A stretch of 64,000 nucleotides of DNA from Bacillota bacterium (GTDB lineage: Bacteria; Bacillota; SHA-98; Ch115), in assembly GCA_013178415.1 (NCBI GenBank), contig JABLXA010000003.1:188815-252814 (forward strand). The letters run 5' to 3'. Position 1 is the first letter of the stretch. The number at the start of each line of letters is the position of its first letter. The notes beneath the pieces are model-generated. The model was not told the DNA's origin. It saw nothing but the letters and a program-made list of their open reading frames with translations, and ran no database searches. Below, piece by piece: positions 8,309-16,996 of this stretch. Made by a program: the position numbers and the translations under genes.

Positions 8309-9325
8309 ATGATTGAATGCAAAAAGTTATGTAAGAGCTTTAATAGCCACATTGCCGTGGACTCAATTTCATTCCATATTCCTCCAGGACAAATCCTGGC
8401 CCTTTTGGGCCCCAACGGCGCTGGGAAGACGACCACGGTGAGGATGCTATCATGTCTGATCACCCCTGATTCAGGTGATGCCATGGTAGCGGGATATTCT
8501 ATTCTTTCTGATAAAGACAAAATAAGGAGCCAGGTTGGGCTTCTCACAGAGAATCCAAGCCTTTATGACAAGATGCGGATCAAGGACTATCTGGTCTTCT
8601 TCGCCAGACTCTATGGAATGCCAGCGGGGGAAATCCAGGAGCGGGTGGGAAGATTCCTCAGGCTCTTCGGCCTTTCTGAGCATGCAGAAAAGCGTATCGG
8701 CAATTTCTCCAAAGGCATGAAGCAGAAGGTCGCTTTAGCACGCGCCCTCCTTCACGACCCAAAAGTTATCTTCCTGGACGAGCCAACATCAGGGTTGGAT
8801 CCGGAAAGTGCCAAGATACTCCGTGATTATGTAATCTCCTTGAAAGAAGAACAGAAAAGGACCTTCCTCCTATGTACTCACAACCTGGACGAGGCGCAGC
8901 GACTTTCTGATTGGATCGGCATCATAGATCATGGCAGGTTGAGATATTTCGCAAAAACGCAGGATATCATTCGAGGCGGCGGAGCGAGCAGAGAGTTTCA
9001 TATAGAATGCGTTTTGGATACAACCCACACGGAGGTGGACGTGAACCCGGCAATCCGGGGGCTCGAACGTATCCCCGGCGTTGATGGGGTAAGCGCCAAC
9101 CGAGAAGATGGGGATGTCATCAGGATCACCTTTTCCACGAAGCGCCCTGAAACCACAAATCCTGAGGTTCTGAGATCCCTTATGGGCGCGGGGTTTGGTG
9201 TCGTTACATGCGAGGAATCGGCGAAAAGTCTTGAGGAAATCTATATGACCATAATCAAGGGGGATAGCAACGGGTCATCCAGCCTACCGAGACAGCAGGT
9301 CGAGTCTCCCGAAGCCGACTTATGA
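8309..9325 (+). CDS. ABC-2 type transporter ATP-binding protein
   Basis: ATPase of a two-component exporter. Walker A GPNGAGKTT (about 33-41), a degenerate signature NFSKGMKQK (about 131-139), Walker B VIFLDEPTSGLD (about 151-162) and the switch histidine in CTHNLDEAQ are present. After residue 220 a roughly 115-residue regulatory tail follows, of the kind seen in CcmA/NatA/YhaQ-type exporters. The gene overlaps the permease start by 4 nt (ATGA). Nearest ribosome-site candidate is GAGGT, rather far upstream of the ATG. Cargo cannot be inferred. Confidence 0.88.
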   Translation: MIECKKLCKSFNSHIAVDSISFHIPPGQILALLGPNGAGKTTTVRMLSCLITPDSGDAMVAGYSILSDKDKIRSQVGLLTENPSLYDKMRIKDYLVFFARLYGMPAGEIQERVGRFLRLFGLSEHAEKRIGNFSKGMKQKVALARALLHDPKVIFLDEPTSGLDPESAKILRDYVISLKEEQKRTFLLCTHNLDEAQRLSDWIGIIDHGRLRYFAKTQDIIRGGGASREFHIECVLDTTHTEVDVNPAIRGLERIPGVDGVSANREDGDVIRITFSTKRPETTNPEVLRSLMGAGFGVVTCEESAKSLEEIYMTIIKGDSNGSSSLPRQQVESPEADL

Positions 9326-10044
9326 ACCGCAGCATAATCATAGCATCGAGAGAGCTAAGAGAGATGCTCTCGGATACCAGGTTTGTATATACTATCATCG
9401 TAACCGGACTTGTTCTGCCCGTATTTTACGCGTTCGTCGGGATGAATGCAGTAAAGGTGGCGCCCGGGGGAATAAAAAGCGCTACGTTCCCCCTCATGTT
9501 TCTCCTTTCCAGTATCCTTCCAGCCACATTTTCTATGCAGCTTGCCGTGATAAGCTTTGTGGGTGAGAAAGAAGCGCGCACCATCGAGCCGCTGCTGGCC
9601 GCGCCAATCACCAATATGGAGCTCTTTACAGGCAAAGTGATCAGTTCCTTTTTCCCGCCTTTGGTGCTGGTGGTCATGGTGCAGGCCATCTTCCTTACGG
9701 CAAGCTATATCCTTGCACGGGTCAAATTCGGCATGAATTTCTCGCCAGACTTTGAATCCATTATTGGCGCCGTGATACTGGTTCCCTTAGTAGTGCTTAC
9801 CATGGTAAGCCTCGCGGTGGTGATTTCATCGAAGATAAATACCGTCAGAGCCGCCCAACAGATAGGAGCATTCATCAACCTTCCGATTTTGCTGCTCGTG
9901 GTATACAAGGCGCCCATGCTGCTGCACTATGCGACAAGCGCCCCCGGGCAAGTCATAGGGGCAGGGCTTGCCATCAATGTGATCTTGTTGCGCGCCGGAG
10001 CAAGATCTTTTAACCGTGACAAGGTCCTAACCCAGATTGGGTAG
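9322..10044 (+). CDS. ABC-2 type transporter permease
   Basis: Membrane partner of the preceding ATPase. 240 residues with about six hydrophobic segments; the second region reads GEKEARTIEPLLAAPI, the conserved cytoplasmic ABC-2/NatB motif (E-T-x-E-x-LL..P) after helix 2. The start overlaps the ATPase stop, so both are co-translated. Shorter than NatB and lacking its large external domain. Substrate unknown. Confidence 0.85.
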   Translation: MNRSIIIASRELREMLSDTRFVYTIIVTGLVLPVFYAFVGMNAVKVAPGGIKSATFPLMFLLSSILPATFSMQLAVISFVGEKEARTIEPLLAAPITNMELFTGKVISSFFPPLVLVVMVQAIFLTASYILARVKFGMNFSPDFESIIGAVILVPLVVLTMVSLAVVISSKINTVRAAQQIGAFINLPILLLVVYKAPMLLHYATSAPGQVIGAGLAINVILLRAGARSFNRDKVLTQIG

Positions 10045-10253
10045 CATAAAGACATGCCAGGGAGAGTAATATAATTGGACTATCCTCTTTGGACCATTCT
10101 CTAAGGGCAGCATCAATGTGATTCCCATATCCGCCTAATAATTCCATTGTTCCTTTAGACTCCATTAGAGGGAAAAAGCAACACAACCGCGAATGAATAT
10201 AGAGGTAGAAGATCCTTTGAGTGCGAACAGCACGTCGAGAGGGGGAAACATAA

Positions 10254-10325
10254 ATGTTGGAGCTCGTAGGGCTCATAGTGGTCATCTGGTTCATCTTGTA
10301 TTTTCTTGAGAAGAATGTCAGGTAG
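10254..10325 (+). CDS. 23-residue putative membrane peptide
   Basis: Short ORF not found by length-filtered ORF calling. ATG 10254 is preceded by a strong GAGGGGG ribosome site 8 nt away. The product MLELVGLIVVIWFILYFLEKNVR is a single hydrophobic helix with a basic tail (Lys-Asn-Val-Arg), consistent with a one-pass membrane peptide oriented by its positive C-terminus. It follows the ABC-2 exporter by about 210 nt on the same strand and is followed by a GC-rich hairpin. Similar in size to small regulators such as KdpF, but there is no sequence basis for assigning a partner. Confidence 0.55.
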   Translation: MLELVGLIVVIWFILYFLEKNVR

Positions 10326-10347
10326 GGTCGAATCGTGTATCGAGTAG

Positions 10348-10368
10348 GAGGGGGCGATGGGCCCCCTC
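10348..10368 (+). terminator. Hairpin after small membrane ORF
   Basis: GAGGGGGC-gatgg-GCCCCCTC, an 8-bp perfect stem directly after the 23-residue ORF, followed by a mildly T-rich run (TCGTCGTTCC). Weak as an intrinsic terminator because the T-tract is broken. Confidence 0.45.
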
Positions 10369-10466
10369 TCGTCGTTCCATGCGATGATCAACTCCATCTG
10401 TGCCTGACAGTCCGCGTCCGCTGTGCCCAGCGGTCTGCGCCCATCGATCCTTATCCCCGCAATTTC

Positions 10467-11609
10467 TCAATCCTTTGTTACAGGACACTTCCCGGCGTCA
10501 TGTCTGCAGCCACCTTCGCACTGGCGGCATCTGACAATATCGCTGTCGTGCCCTGAAATCGCCTTGCCAGCCCAATCGGGGTCGGCAAGCATAGCGCGAC
10601 CTATGGCTACCATGTCGGCGAAACCCCGGGCGAGAATGTCCCGGGCAGTATTAGGTAGCCTTATTCCGCCAACCGCCACTACTGGTACTCGGACCACTTC
10701 CTTTATTGATGCGGCAAGATCTACAAGATGGCTAAACTCGCCTGTTCCGGGAGCCTGCGCTGGAGAGCCGTCGGAAAATCCTCTAGATACATGAATCAGA
10801 TGGACCCCTTCGGCCTGGAGCTTCCCGGCGGCGATTTTCCCTTCTTCGATGGTGAGCCCCCCATCAATGAGATCAGATGCCCCGAGACGATACCCGATCA
10901 GAAGACCGGGACTCAGGCGCGCCATGACCTCCCGCACAACTTCCAAAGGGAACCTCAACCGGTTCTCCAAGGACCCTCCGTATTCATCAGTACGCTGATT
11001 GGTAAGCGGCGACAAGAATTGGCTCAAAAGAAATCCATGAGCTCCGTGGATTTCTACACCATCAAAACCAGCGCGTTCCGCCCTTTCGGCAGCGAGGCCG
11101 AATTCTCGCACAATTGCCCGTATCTCAGATTGCGTCAATGGATGAGGCACCGCTGAGGATCTTCTTCCCGGCACTGGGATCGCAGAAGGTGCGACCAACG
11201 TCCCTCCTACATTCTCGGGATTGGTGTTCGCCCCGGCGTGATGGATCTGAAGGACGATTCTAGCTCCAGCGCGATGACAGGCCCTGACTATCTTCTGCAG
11301 ACCCGGAATGTGCGCATCGTCCCATATGCCAAGCTGAGACGTTGAAAGTCTGCCAGCGGGTGAGACTGCTGTAGCTTCCACGATAATGAGGCCTGCTCCT
11401 CCTCGCGCTCGCCTTGCGTAATGCTCGATGTGCCTGTCCGTGGCCATTCCAGAGGTCCCAGCCCAACCAAAACGAACCATGGGAGGCATTACGATCCTGT
11501 TCCGTATCTCTATCCCCGAAATAGTGATAGGACTATCTAGATGCGGAATGCCAATCAAGCGATCACCCTCTTTCGCCTGCCCCCATCTTACCCGATATCC
11601 GTGGTACAC
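10467..11609 (-). CDS. Old Yellow Enzyme-family NADH:flavin oxidoreductase
   Basis: FMN-dependent (beta/alpha)8 ene-reductase. Signs: NRIVMPPMVRFG at the N-terminus, QIHHAGANTNP (strand 3), the substrate-site pair in GVEIHGAHGFLLSQFLSP, NQRTDEYGGSLENR, and the phosphate-binding VAVGGIRLP / DMVAIGRAMLADPDW segments. The tail RCRQCEGGCRHDAGKC keeps only part of the CxxC cluster seen in the 4Fe-4S/FAD-containing 2,4-dienoyl-CoA reductases, and the FAD/NAD domain is absent, so this is a single-domain member (380 residues) with a Cys-rich tail. GTG start at 11609 is uncertain; TTG about 17 codons later has a GAGGGTGAT site. Substrate unknown. Confidence 0.85.
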   Translation of the reverse strand: MYHGYRVRWGQAKEGDRLIGIPHLDSPITISGIEIRNRIVMPPMVRFGWAGTSGMATDRHIEHYARRARGGAGLIIVEATAVSPAGRLSTSQLGIWDDAHIPGLQKIVRACHRAGARIVLQIHHAGANTNPENVGGTLVAPSAIPVPGRRSSAVPHPLTQSEIRAIVREFGLAAERAERAGFDGVEIHGAHGFLLSQFLSPLTNQRTDEYGGSLENRLRFPLEVVREVMARLSPGLLIGYRLGASDLIDGGLTIEEGKIAAGKLQAEGVHLIHVSRGFSDGSPAQAPGTGEFSHLVDLAASIKEVVRVPVVAVGGIRLPNTARDILARGFADMVAIGRAMLADPDWAGKAISGHDSDIVRCRQCEGGCRHDAGKCPVTKD

Positions 11610-11796
11610 GCAAGAACCCTGCCGCCACGTCTATCAAGCAATTTGGGCGGCAGGGCCCTTTGAAAAAGGCCGCTGCGCCTTCTTCTTCAGCCTTGCCGGG
11701 GGACTGGGGGAATCGGGGGATCAGAGACACCTGGCGCAGCGAACCATCAACCGGTTTTTGGAGCCAATGTGTGTGAACATATATTGAACGAAAGCA

Positions 11797-12330
11797 TCAG
11801 TAGTTTTCGGCCATTATCTCAAAGTACCCCTTGGGGAATGTACAAGATGGGCACTTCTCCGGGGGTTCGGTGCCCCTGTGGACATACCCGCAATTCCGGC
11901 ACTTCCACGCCACAGGCTGGGGCCTCTTGAATACTACTCCATTCTTGACGTTCTCCAACAATTTACGATATCTCTTCTCGTGCTCTTCCTCTACCTCTGC
12001 GACTTCCTTGAAGAAATCAGCTATATCAGTAAATCCCTCTTCCCTCGCAGTCTTTTCGAAGTCCTTATACATCGTAGTCCACTCGTAATTCTCTCCTTCC
12101 GCTGCCGCAAGAAGGTTATCGGGGGTCTTACCCACGCCATTTAGGAACTTGAATATCCTCCTGGCATGCTCTTTCTCATTATCCGCGGTCTCTCGGAAGA
12201 TCGCCCCTATTTGCTCATATCCCTCACGCTGAGCTACCTCCGCGAAATAGGTGTATTTATTTCTGGCCTGGGATTCACCAGCAAAAGCTGCCTTGAGATT
12301 TGCCTCTGTTTTGCTGCCCCTCAATTCCAT
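11797..12330 (-). CDS. rbr: Rubrerythrin
   Basis: Non-haem di-iron peroxidase protecting anaerobes from H2O2. The ferritin-like domain shows two ExxH-type pairs ([34 protein letters not shown]), and the C-terminal rubredoxin-like domain has [10 protein letters not shown] and CPSC iron ligands (about residues 143-164). 177 residues, typical length. AGGAGG lies 7-8 nt before the ATG. Just upstream is a TTAGA/TCTAA palindrome overlapping the likely promoter, and the next gene upstream on the same strand is a MarR-type regulator. Confidence 0.96.
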   Translation of the reverse strand: MELRGSKTEANLKAAFAGESQARNKYTYFAEVAQREGYEQIGAIFRETADNEKEHARRIFKFLNGVGKTPDNLLAAAEGENYEWTTMYKDFEKTAREEGFTDIADFFKEVAEVEEEHEKRYRKLLENVKNGVVFKRPQPVAWKCRNCGYVHRGTEPPEKCPSCTFPKGYFEIMAENY

Positions 12331-12345
12331 TTAAATTACCTCCTT

Positions 12346-12359
12346 TTAGATTAGTCTAA
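12346..12359. promoter_or_regulatory. Palindrome upstream of rubrerythrin
   Basis: TTAGATTAGTCTAA: five-base arms around four bases, about 6 nt upstream of the rbr ribosome site. A plausible operator; the binding protein is unknown. Confidence 0.4.
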
Positions 12360-12443
12360 TATCCAGTATACGATGGGGAGATTGGACGGATACAGGTGAA
12401 AGTCCTTTTTATTGACACCCCCTTAACATGAAATATTATTAGC

Positions 12444-12455
12444 ATGGTTTACCAT
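12444..12455. promoter_or_regulatory. ATGGT-TT-ACCAT inverted repeat between marR and rbr
   Basis: Five-base arms around TT. The TGGTTTA half recurs twice in front of the MarR gene (13094-13100 and 13110-13116), suggesting a shared binding motif for that regulator. Confidence 0.4.
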
Positions 12456-12494
12456 ATGTTGAGGATCATCCGCTATTCGCCTCCAGCAAGCGCC

Positions 12495-13070
12495 CTATAC
12501 TCTACTCACGGTCTTACCCGTCAAGCTCTCATAAATCCTGCTGCCCGGGCAATTCGGTTGATGCGCCCAGCCACACCTGAGACAGATACGTTCTATATCT
12601 TTTGGAGAAGTCAGGCTGGCTTTGAGGAAATCTTTCATACCGCATTCCAATGCTTCTCTGCTTGATGCGGGCATACGCTCAAGTATCTCATCGAACCGCC
12701 CTTGTTCCCTTCGCATTATGTCCTCGGTTATGCTCCGGCCTTCATCCGTAAGCACGAGTCGGAGTGTACGACGATCCCCCGGGTCCGGTTTGCGCGCAAT
12801 CAATCCTTTACGCTCCAGCCGATCGGCAAGCTTGGTTACGGCCGCGCCGCTTATCCCCAGCCCTTCGGCTAGCTCACTCGCAGCTGGCGGGTCATGAAGA
12901 AATATGTACCGCAAGGCAGCAAATTGCACATCCGTTAGAGCAAGTTTAGCTATCTCCTCAAGGGCAGGGCCTGTCACAGCCACAATAAGCGCCGAACAAA
13001 ATAATTTGGCTGTAGTCAGGAGCAATGCATCATCAAGCGGTATAGTCGCTCTTTCCTCTTTTCCTTCCAT
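12495..13070 (-). CDS. MarR-family regulator with Cys-rich tail
   Basis: Winged-helix MarR protein: the HTH (PPAASELAEGLGISGAAV, then TKLADRLERKGLI) and wing (DPGDRRTLRLVLTDEG) are clear around residues 60-115. After the normal MarR end the protein continues with CLRCGWAHQPNCPG (about 163-176), three cysteines and a histidine that could bind a metal or sense thiol oxidation. It is transcribed toward rubrerythrin, and TGGTTTA boxes occur both before this gene and before rbr. I infer redox- or metal-responsive control of rubrerythrin; this is not shown by the sequence. Confidence 0.82.
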   Translation of the reverse strand: MEGKEERATIPLDDALLLTTAKLFCSALIVAVTGPALEEIAKLALTDVQFAALRYIFLHDPPAASELAEGLGISGAAVTKLADRLERKGLIARKPDPGDRRTLRLVLTDEGRSITEDIMRREQGRFDEILERMPASSREALECGMKDFLKASLTSPKDIERICLRCGWAHQPNCPGSRIYESLTGKTVSRV

Positions 13071-13093
13071 TCAGCACATCCTTTTGTTTAATC

Positions 13094-13116
13094 TGGTTTA
13101 ATATTATCATGGTTTA
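13094..13116. promoter_or_regulatory. Two TGGTTTA boxes upstream of marR-type gene
   Basis: Direct repeats of TGGTTTA at 13094-13100 and 13110-13116, 16 nt apart (about one and a half helical turns), in an AT-rich stretch 24-46 nt before the MarR start. Candidate autoregulatory site. Confidence 0.35.
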
Positions 13117-13745
13117 TTTTCTTTGTCAACAGGTCCAAGACAAATTTCTTGAAACGGACACGCCCTTTGTTCCACGTGAAATCTCCCATATTTGTCCCGT
13201 AGAATCCCCATTTCCTGCAATTTTCGTTCAACTACCTCGCCAACGGGATTCTCTTTTCCGGAAAGAAAATGAGCGTAGTGGCCATGCAGGCATTTGACGC
13301 CCCGTGCATTTTCATCCTGATATCGAACGCCAGCCACCCCCCGCCCGGAGAGCGCGGTCCAAAGCTGCGGCCTTTCCCTAGATAGAATCGCTCTTTCCTC
13401 TTCACTCAAGAGGGAAAGCCTATCCTCAGCGTATAACCTGTGTGCTTCTATGAGCCGGGAATATAGCTCTTTATCCTCGGAGAACTCCTGGCTGATCCTG
13501 GCTATCTCTCCTTCTGATTCTAGCTTTGCTATGGCCTTGACTAGAAAAGGACAAGTAAGCCAGTAAATGGTGGGAAAGATCCGACGACCTTCAAACAGCG
13601 GATGGGTTATCACCACCATAGGCGCGCCCCAGGGGCATCTCCTGGCGACACCTGCGAGGCCCCTTGGCCGCCTCCGGAGTTGTCGCGTGATGATTTCTTC
13701 ATCCCCAGGTGATATTGGCGAATAAGACCCTATCATATATCCCAT
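13107..13745 (-). CDS. DUF501-family protein
   Basis: Matches the DUF501 family (PF04417) by its core: FEGRRIFPTIYWLTCPFLVKAIAKLE near the middle and GVKCLHGHYAHFLSGKENPVGE near the C-terminus, with conserved Cys and His residues that look like a metal site. Function unknown. In Clostridia and Actinobacteria it is regularly found by divIC and an S1-domain gene, as here. 212 residues; ATG 13745 follows GGAAGGGAT. It is separated from the S1 gene by a terminator hairpin. Confidence 0.8.
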   Translation of the reverse strand: MGYMIGSYSPISPGDEEIITRQLRRRPRGLAGVARRCPWGAPMVVITHPLFEGRRIFPTIYWLTCPFLVKAIAKLESEGEIARISQEFSEDKELYSRLIEAHRLYAEDRLSLLSEEERAILSRERPQLWTALSGRGVAGVRYQDENARGVKCLHGHYAHFLSGKENPVGEVVERKLQEMGILRDKYGRFHVEQRACPFQEICLGPVDKENKP

Positions 13746-13884
13746 ATATCCCTTCCTGATGTCCGAAATGCCCGAACCCCGACTCCTCTTCTATCGATGG
13801 CCTGCAGCAGCTATAGCCAAGATTATGATTGCCTGAACGGCAAATGGAAACACCAGCCCGGGTAAATAAAACTAACCCAGATAA

Positions 13885-13914
13885 ACAAAATAAGGGCACC
13901 TATTTCCGGTGCCC
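13885..13914 (-). terminator. Intrinsic terminator after S1-domain gene
   Basis: On the minus strand GGGCACC-ggaaata-GGTGCCC (7-bp perfect stem) is followed by TTATTTTGTTT. It ends the yab/divIC transcript about 80 nt past the S1 gene. Confidence 0.8.
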
Positions 13915-13995
13915 GCTGAATATACCTTCATATCGTTCCGCAATGCCAAATCCGTCTCTACCAGGATCAGGATAGGGCGTTGGCTGGGATGTAGA

Positions 13996-14439
13996 CTAAA
14001 AGTTTTCAGATCGGGAGGCCCTTGTTCCCCTACCACCCCGTTTGGAATCTAGGAGTTTTTTCAGGTCCTGCTGTCGCTCTTCACTTTCTTTCATAAATCG
14101 GGCAAGCTTTTCCTCGAAGGACTGACGCGAAGCCCGAGAGTCTCCACGGCTCTTGGGTGGCCGGTAGTTTTCGTCAGCTTGCTTGATTGAAAGGGCCACG
14201 CGACCATTCTGGACAGATATGACCTTTACCTTCACAATATCATTTTCCTTGAGGAAATCCTTGATATCCCGAACATAAGTATTAGCGATCTCGGAAATAT
14301 GAACAAGACCTGTTTTCCCCGGGGCCAATTCCACAAAGGCCCCAAAAGGAGCGATGTTCGTCACTCGACCCTCGATGATACTGCCCACCTCAAAGGTAGA
14401 TTCCCGTTGGGAAACATCATTTGTGGTTGATTCCAGCAT
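13996..14439 (-). CDS. yabR: S1 RNA-binding domain protein (YabR-like)
   Basis: One S1 domain at residues 18-88: VGSIIEGRVTNIAPFGAFVEL, GLVHISEIA, VKVKVISV and GRVALSIKQ are the canonical strands. A charged low-complexity tail (arginine/serine-rich, ending SRSENF) follows. 147 residues. It lies downstream of divIC, as yabR does in Bacillus subtilis. Presumed ribosome- or RNA-associated; exact role unknown. Confidence 0.9.
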   Translation of the reverse strand: MLESTTNDVSQRESTFEVGSIIEGRVTNIAPFGAFVELAPGKTGLVHISEIANTYVRDIKDFLKENDIVKVKVISVQNGRVALSIKQADENYRPPKSRGDSRASRQSFEEKLARFMKESEERQQDLKKLLDSKRGGRGTRASRSENF

Positions 14440-14573
14440 AAATCAGAGACCGACCCCCGCAAGCCATTTTATGTGCGCCGACCATTTCTTTTTATTTGAA
14501 ACCGTATGATCCGAGCGCACTCATATTATAACAATGACAGATTCAACATGTCAACGAGGCTTTTCGCTCGCAA

Positions 14574-14912
14574 TCAGTCACCGAATATCAAACGCGGATC
14601 CTTAGGCCTCTTCTTCACCGGCGACGCGGCCTCGGGTCTCACAGGCTCGCATACGATGACCGCAGTCTCTCCAGGGCGCACGAGACCAAGCTTCTCCCGG
14701 GCAGTTTTTTCTATATACTCATCGCTTTTGAGAAATTCGATCTCCTTGGCCAGTTTTTGGTTCTCACTCTGCCATAGTTCTATCTCCGCCAGGGTTGCGC
14801 GCACATCCTGGCGGGTGCGGACCAAACGAACATAACCTGTCACATAGGCAATACAAAGTATTATCAGAGCGACTACCGTGAGGACCTTCCGAATGGCATC
14901 ACGCATATTCAT
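14574..14912 (-). CDS. divIC: Septum formation initiator DivIC/FtsL-like
   Basis: Bitopic division protein: short cytoplasmic N-terminus, one membrane helix (VLTVVALIILCIAYVTGYV), then a coiled coil (QDVRATLAEIELWQSENQKLAKEIEFLKSD) and the conserved YIEKTAREKLGLVRPGE motif of the DivIC family. 112 residues from ATG 14912; the ORF is open 13 codons farther to 14951 within a repeated leader element shared with the lacI-type gene. Part of the divisome FtsL-DivIB-DivIC complex in Firmicutes. Placement before the S1 gene is as in B. subtilis. Confidence 0.88.
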   Translation of the reverse strand: MNMRDAIRKVLTVVALIILCIAYVTGYVRLVRTRQDVRATLAEIELWQSENQKLAKEIEFLKSDEYIEKTAREKLGLVRPGETAVIVCEPVRPEAASPVKKRPKDPRLIFGD

Positions 14913-14982
14913 CCCATTTCCGCCATGGCGGATACCCCTGTATTCACGCATAAGGAGAAGCCATGGTTCCCTCCCTTCTGAT
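14911..14982 (-). repeat. Leader repeat copy A (upstream of divIC)
   Basis: About 72 bp nearly identical (roughly 85 per cent) to 43091-43161. Reading on the minus strand it has a GGGAGGG ribosome-site-like stretch, an ATG, a stem CTCC...GGGG and the palindrome CCGCCATGGCGG, then the gene start. In this copy the first ATG (14964) opens a six-codon frame ending in TGA that overlaps the ATG at 14951 in the divIC frame. Confidence 0.75.
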
Positions 14983-15198
14983 CAGACCAACGACTTCCTA
15001 TGTATGTCCACCAGGCAGGTGGCCTCTTTTAGGCATATTCGCATCTCAGCGATATTTCTACATCTGATCGGTTTCTCCTTCCAATATTTTGGGGAAACCA
15101 TAAGAAACTTGACCAGATTTCCTTAAATCGCTACATAGTTAATGACTGCAAAGAAGGAATTCTCGAACCTGTGGCGTATTCAGAAGTTGGTATATAGG

Positions 15199-15219
15199 AC
15201 TAGTGGCCAGACCAGTAGT
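15199..15219. promoter_or_regulatory. Candidate GntR/FadR-type operator
   Basis: Near-palindrome with half-sites ACTAGTGG and CCAGTAGT (7 of 8 positions symmetric) around CCAGA, 23 nt upstream of the GntR-type gene. The TGG...CCA core resembles FadR-subfamily operators. Confidence 0.5.
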
Positions 15220-15241
15220 CAGGTGATCAGGGGAGGATAGC

Positions 15242-15955
15242 TTGTCGTCTGAAGCCTTCGGAAAACTAACCAAGATCAAGAAACCTCAAATGCTCGATTT
15301 GATTATTGAGCAATTACAGAATTCTATCCTTGATGGTCGGCTGCCCATAGGCACTCAGCTGCCTCCGGAACGGGAACTCGCGAACATGTTGGGGGTCAGC
15401 AGGGCTTCTGTCCGGGAAGCGCTAAGAGCGATGGCACTGATGGGTTGGATTGAGATACGCCCTGGCGAGGGAAGCTTTGTGTCCAGGGCTACAGCGGAGA
15501 GGGTTCTCCAGCCCCTTTCATATGTGCTGATGCTGGATCGAGACAATGTGAAGGATCTCCTGGAGCTAAGAGCGATCCTCGAGGTTGAAACCGCTGGGCT
15601 TGCCGCCATCAGGAGAACGGATGAATGCCTAAATGATATCAAAGATACGATTCACAATATGGAGGATAGTGCCTCCACCAATGTGGAGGACTTCTTGAAT
15701 TACGATATGCTGTTCCATAAAAAGGTAGACCAGGCGGCGGCTAATCCTATTCTAGCGAAAACAAACATGATCCTCCGAGAACTCCTCCTGGAGGCTAACC
15801 GAAGGGTTGCGCGCCTTCCAGAGGGGCGCAATACCGCCATCCAATCACACCACGAAATCGCAGAGGCTATAGAAAGGAGGGACGAAGAGGCTGCACGACT
15901 TGCAGCCACCAAGCATCTCAGGACTGTGGAAGGGTTCGTACTATCCCTAACATAA
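15242..15955 (+). CDS. GntR-family (FadR subfamily) transcriptional regulator
   Basis: N-terminal GntR winged helix (QLPPERELANMLGVSRASVREALRAMALMGWIEIRPGEGSFV, about residues 40-80) and an all-helical FCD effector domain with the metal-ligand pattern D..H...H (NYDMLFHKKV, SHHEIAEAI, TKHLRT). 237 residues. TTG start at 15242 is preceded by GGGGAGGA. It is the first gene of a three-gene plus-strand cassette with a TIM-barrel isomerase-like protein and a 2-hydroxyacid dehydrogenase, so a sugar acid or hydroxy acid is the likely effector. Confidence 0.9.
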   Translation: MSSEAFGKLTKIKKPQMLDLIIEQLQNSILDGRLPIGTQLPPERELANMLGVSRASVREALRAMALMGWIEIRPGEGSFVSRATAERVLQPLSYVLMLDRDNVKDLLELRAILEVETAGLAAIRRTDECLNDIKDTIHNMEDSASTNVEDFLNYDMLFHKKVDQAAANPILAKTNMILRELLLEANRRVARLPEGRNTAIQSHHEIAEAIERRDEEAARLAATKHLRTVEGFVLSLT

Positions 15956-16019
15956 AAAGAAAGGGGTGCTGATTGCCATCAGCCATCGGAGATGTGATGG
16001 CGCAAATGGCAGGCGTACC

Positions 16020-16934
16020 ATGAGAGACAACATCTACAAATATGTCAAAGTAGGGATTATCCATTTCATGGCCTATCCGCAAGTCATGAAAGGCGAGGGG
16101 CCGATTCTCGAAACCCTCACAAGAATAGCGGAAGACCCTTATTTCAATGCCGTAGAGATTTCTTGGATCAAAGATCCCGAAACCCGAAAGGCGGCAAAAC
16201 AGGCATTAGATACCGCCCATATGACCGTGGCATATGGGGCACAACCTCGCACCCTCACCACCGGGCTGGACATCAATTCTCTTGATTCCGCGGTCCGGGA
16301 GAAGACCATACAGACTCTGAAAGAAGGAATCGACGAGGCTTATGAAATGGGTGCCTGCGGTCTTGCTTTCCTTTCCGGAAAATACCCAGGCAAGGATAGG
16401 GAAGATGCAGCCTGCGAGGCCCTTATTGATTCTATCAAACAATTGTGTGCCCATGCCAAAGCCAAGGGCGATATGCGCGTTGTCCTGGAGATCTTCGATA
16501 GAGATATTGAGAAGAAGGCGCTAGTAGGTCCAAATGACATAGCGCTCAGAATAGCCGAGGGAGTGAAGAAGGAATTTGATAACTTCGGCCTTATGGTTGA
16601 CCTTAGCCACCTCCCCCTCTTGCGCCAGACCCCGCATGAGGCACTGGCACCGGTAAAAGACCACCTTGTGCATGTACATATCGGCAACGCAGTAGTCAAA
16701 GATCCATCCCACCCCGCCTATGGTGACGCGCATCCGCGCTTTGGCATACCCGGGGGAGAGAATGACGTAAAAGAGCTCGTGGATTTCCTCAAGGTTCTCT
16801 TTGAGATTGGCTATCTGAATGAGAGCGAGCCAAGGATCGTAAGCTTTGAGGTAAAACCGCTCCCTGGCGAATCATCTGAGCTGGTCATCGCTAACGCGAA
16901 AAGGACCCTGAACGAGGCCTGGGCAAGACTGTAA
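16020..16934 (+). CDS. Sugar phosphate isomerase/epimerase-like TIM barrel
   Basis: AP endonuclease 2/xylose isomerase-like TIM barrel. Visible metal-site strands: VVLEIFD (Glu), GLMVDLSHLPL (Asp/His), LVHVHIGN (His) and VSFEVKP (Glu), the usual order of ligands. 304 residues from ATG 16020; an in-frame GTG at 15966 also follows a G-rich stretch, so the start is uncertain. Co-oriented with the GntR regulator and a hydroxyacid dehydrogenase. Substrate not identifiable. Confidence 0.8.
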   Translation: MRDNIYKYVKVGIIHFMAYPQVMKGEGPILETLTRIAEDPYFNAVEISWIKDPETRKAAKQALDTAHMTVAYGAQPRTLTTGLDINSLDSAVREKTIQTLKEGIDEAYEMGACGLAFLSGKYPGKDREDAACEALIDSIKQLCAHAKAKGDMRVVLEIFDRDIEKKALVGPNDIALRIAEGVKKEFDNFGLMVDLSHLPLLRQTPHEALAPVKDHLVHVHIGNAVVKDPSHPAYGDAHPRFGIPGGENDVKELVDFLKVLFEIGYLNESEPRIVSFEVKPLPGESSELVIANAKRTLNEAWARL

Positions 16935-16996
16935 GGATATATGCACAGAATATTTCTATATTCATTCTCATTCTATGATGGAGGTAAGATCTTATT

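Noticed and set aside
12411-12436. Plus-strand TTGACA with TATTAT between rbr and marR
   Set aside because: No plus-strand gene follows; the spacing is short and it may be chance in an AT-rich region.
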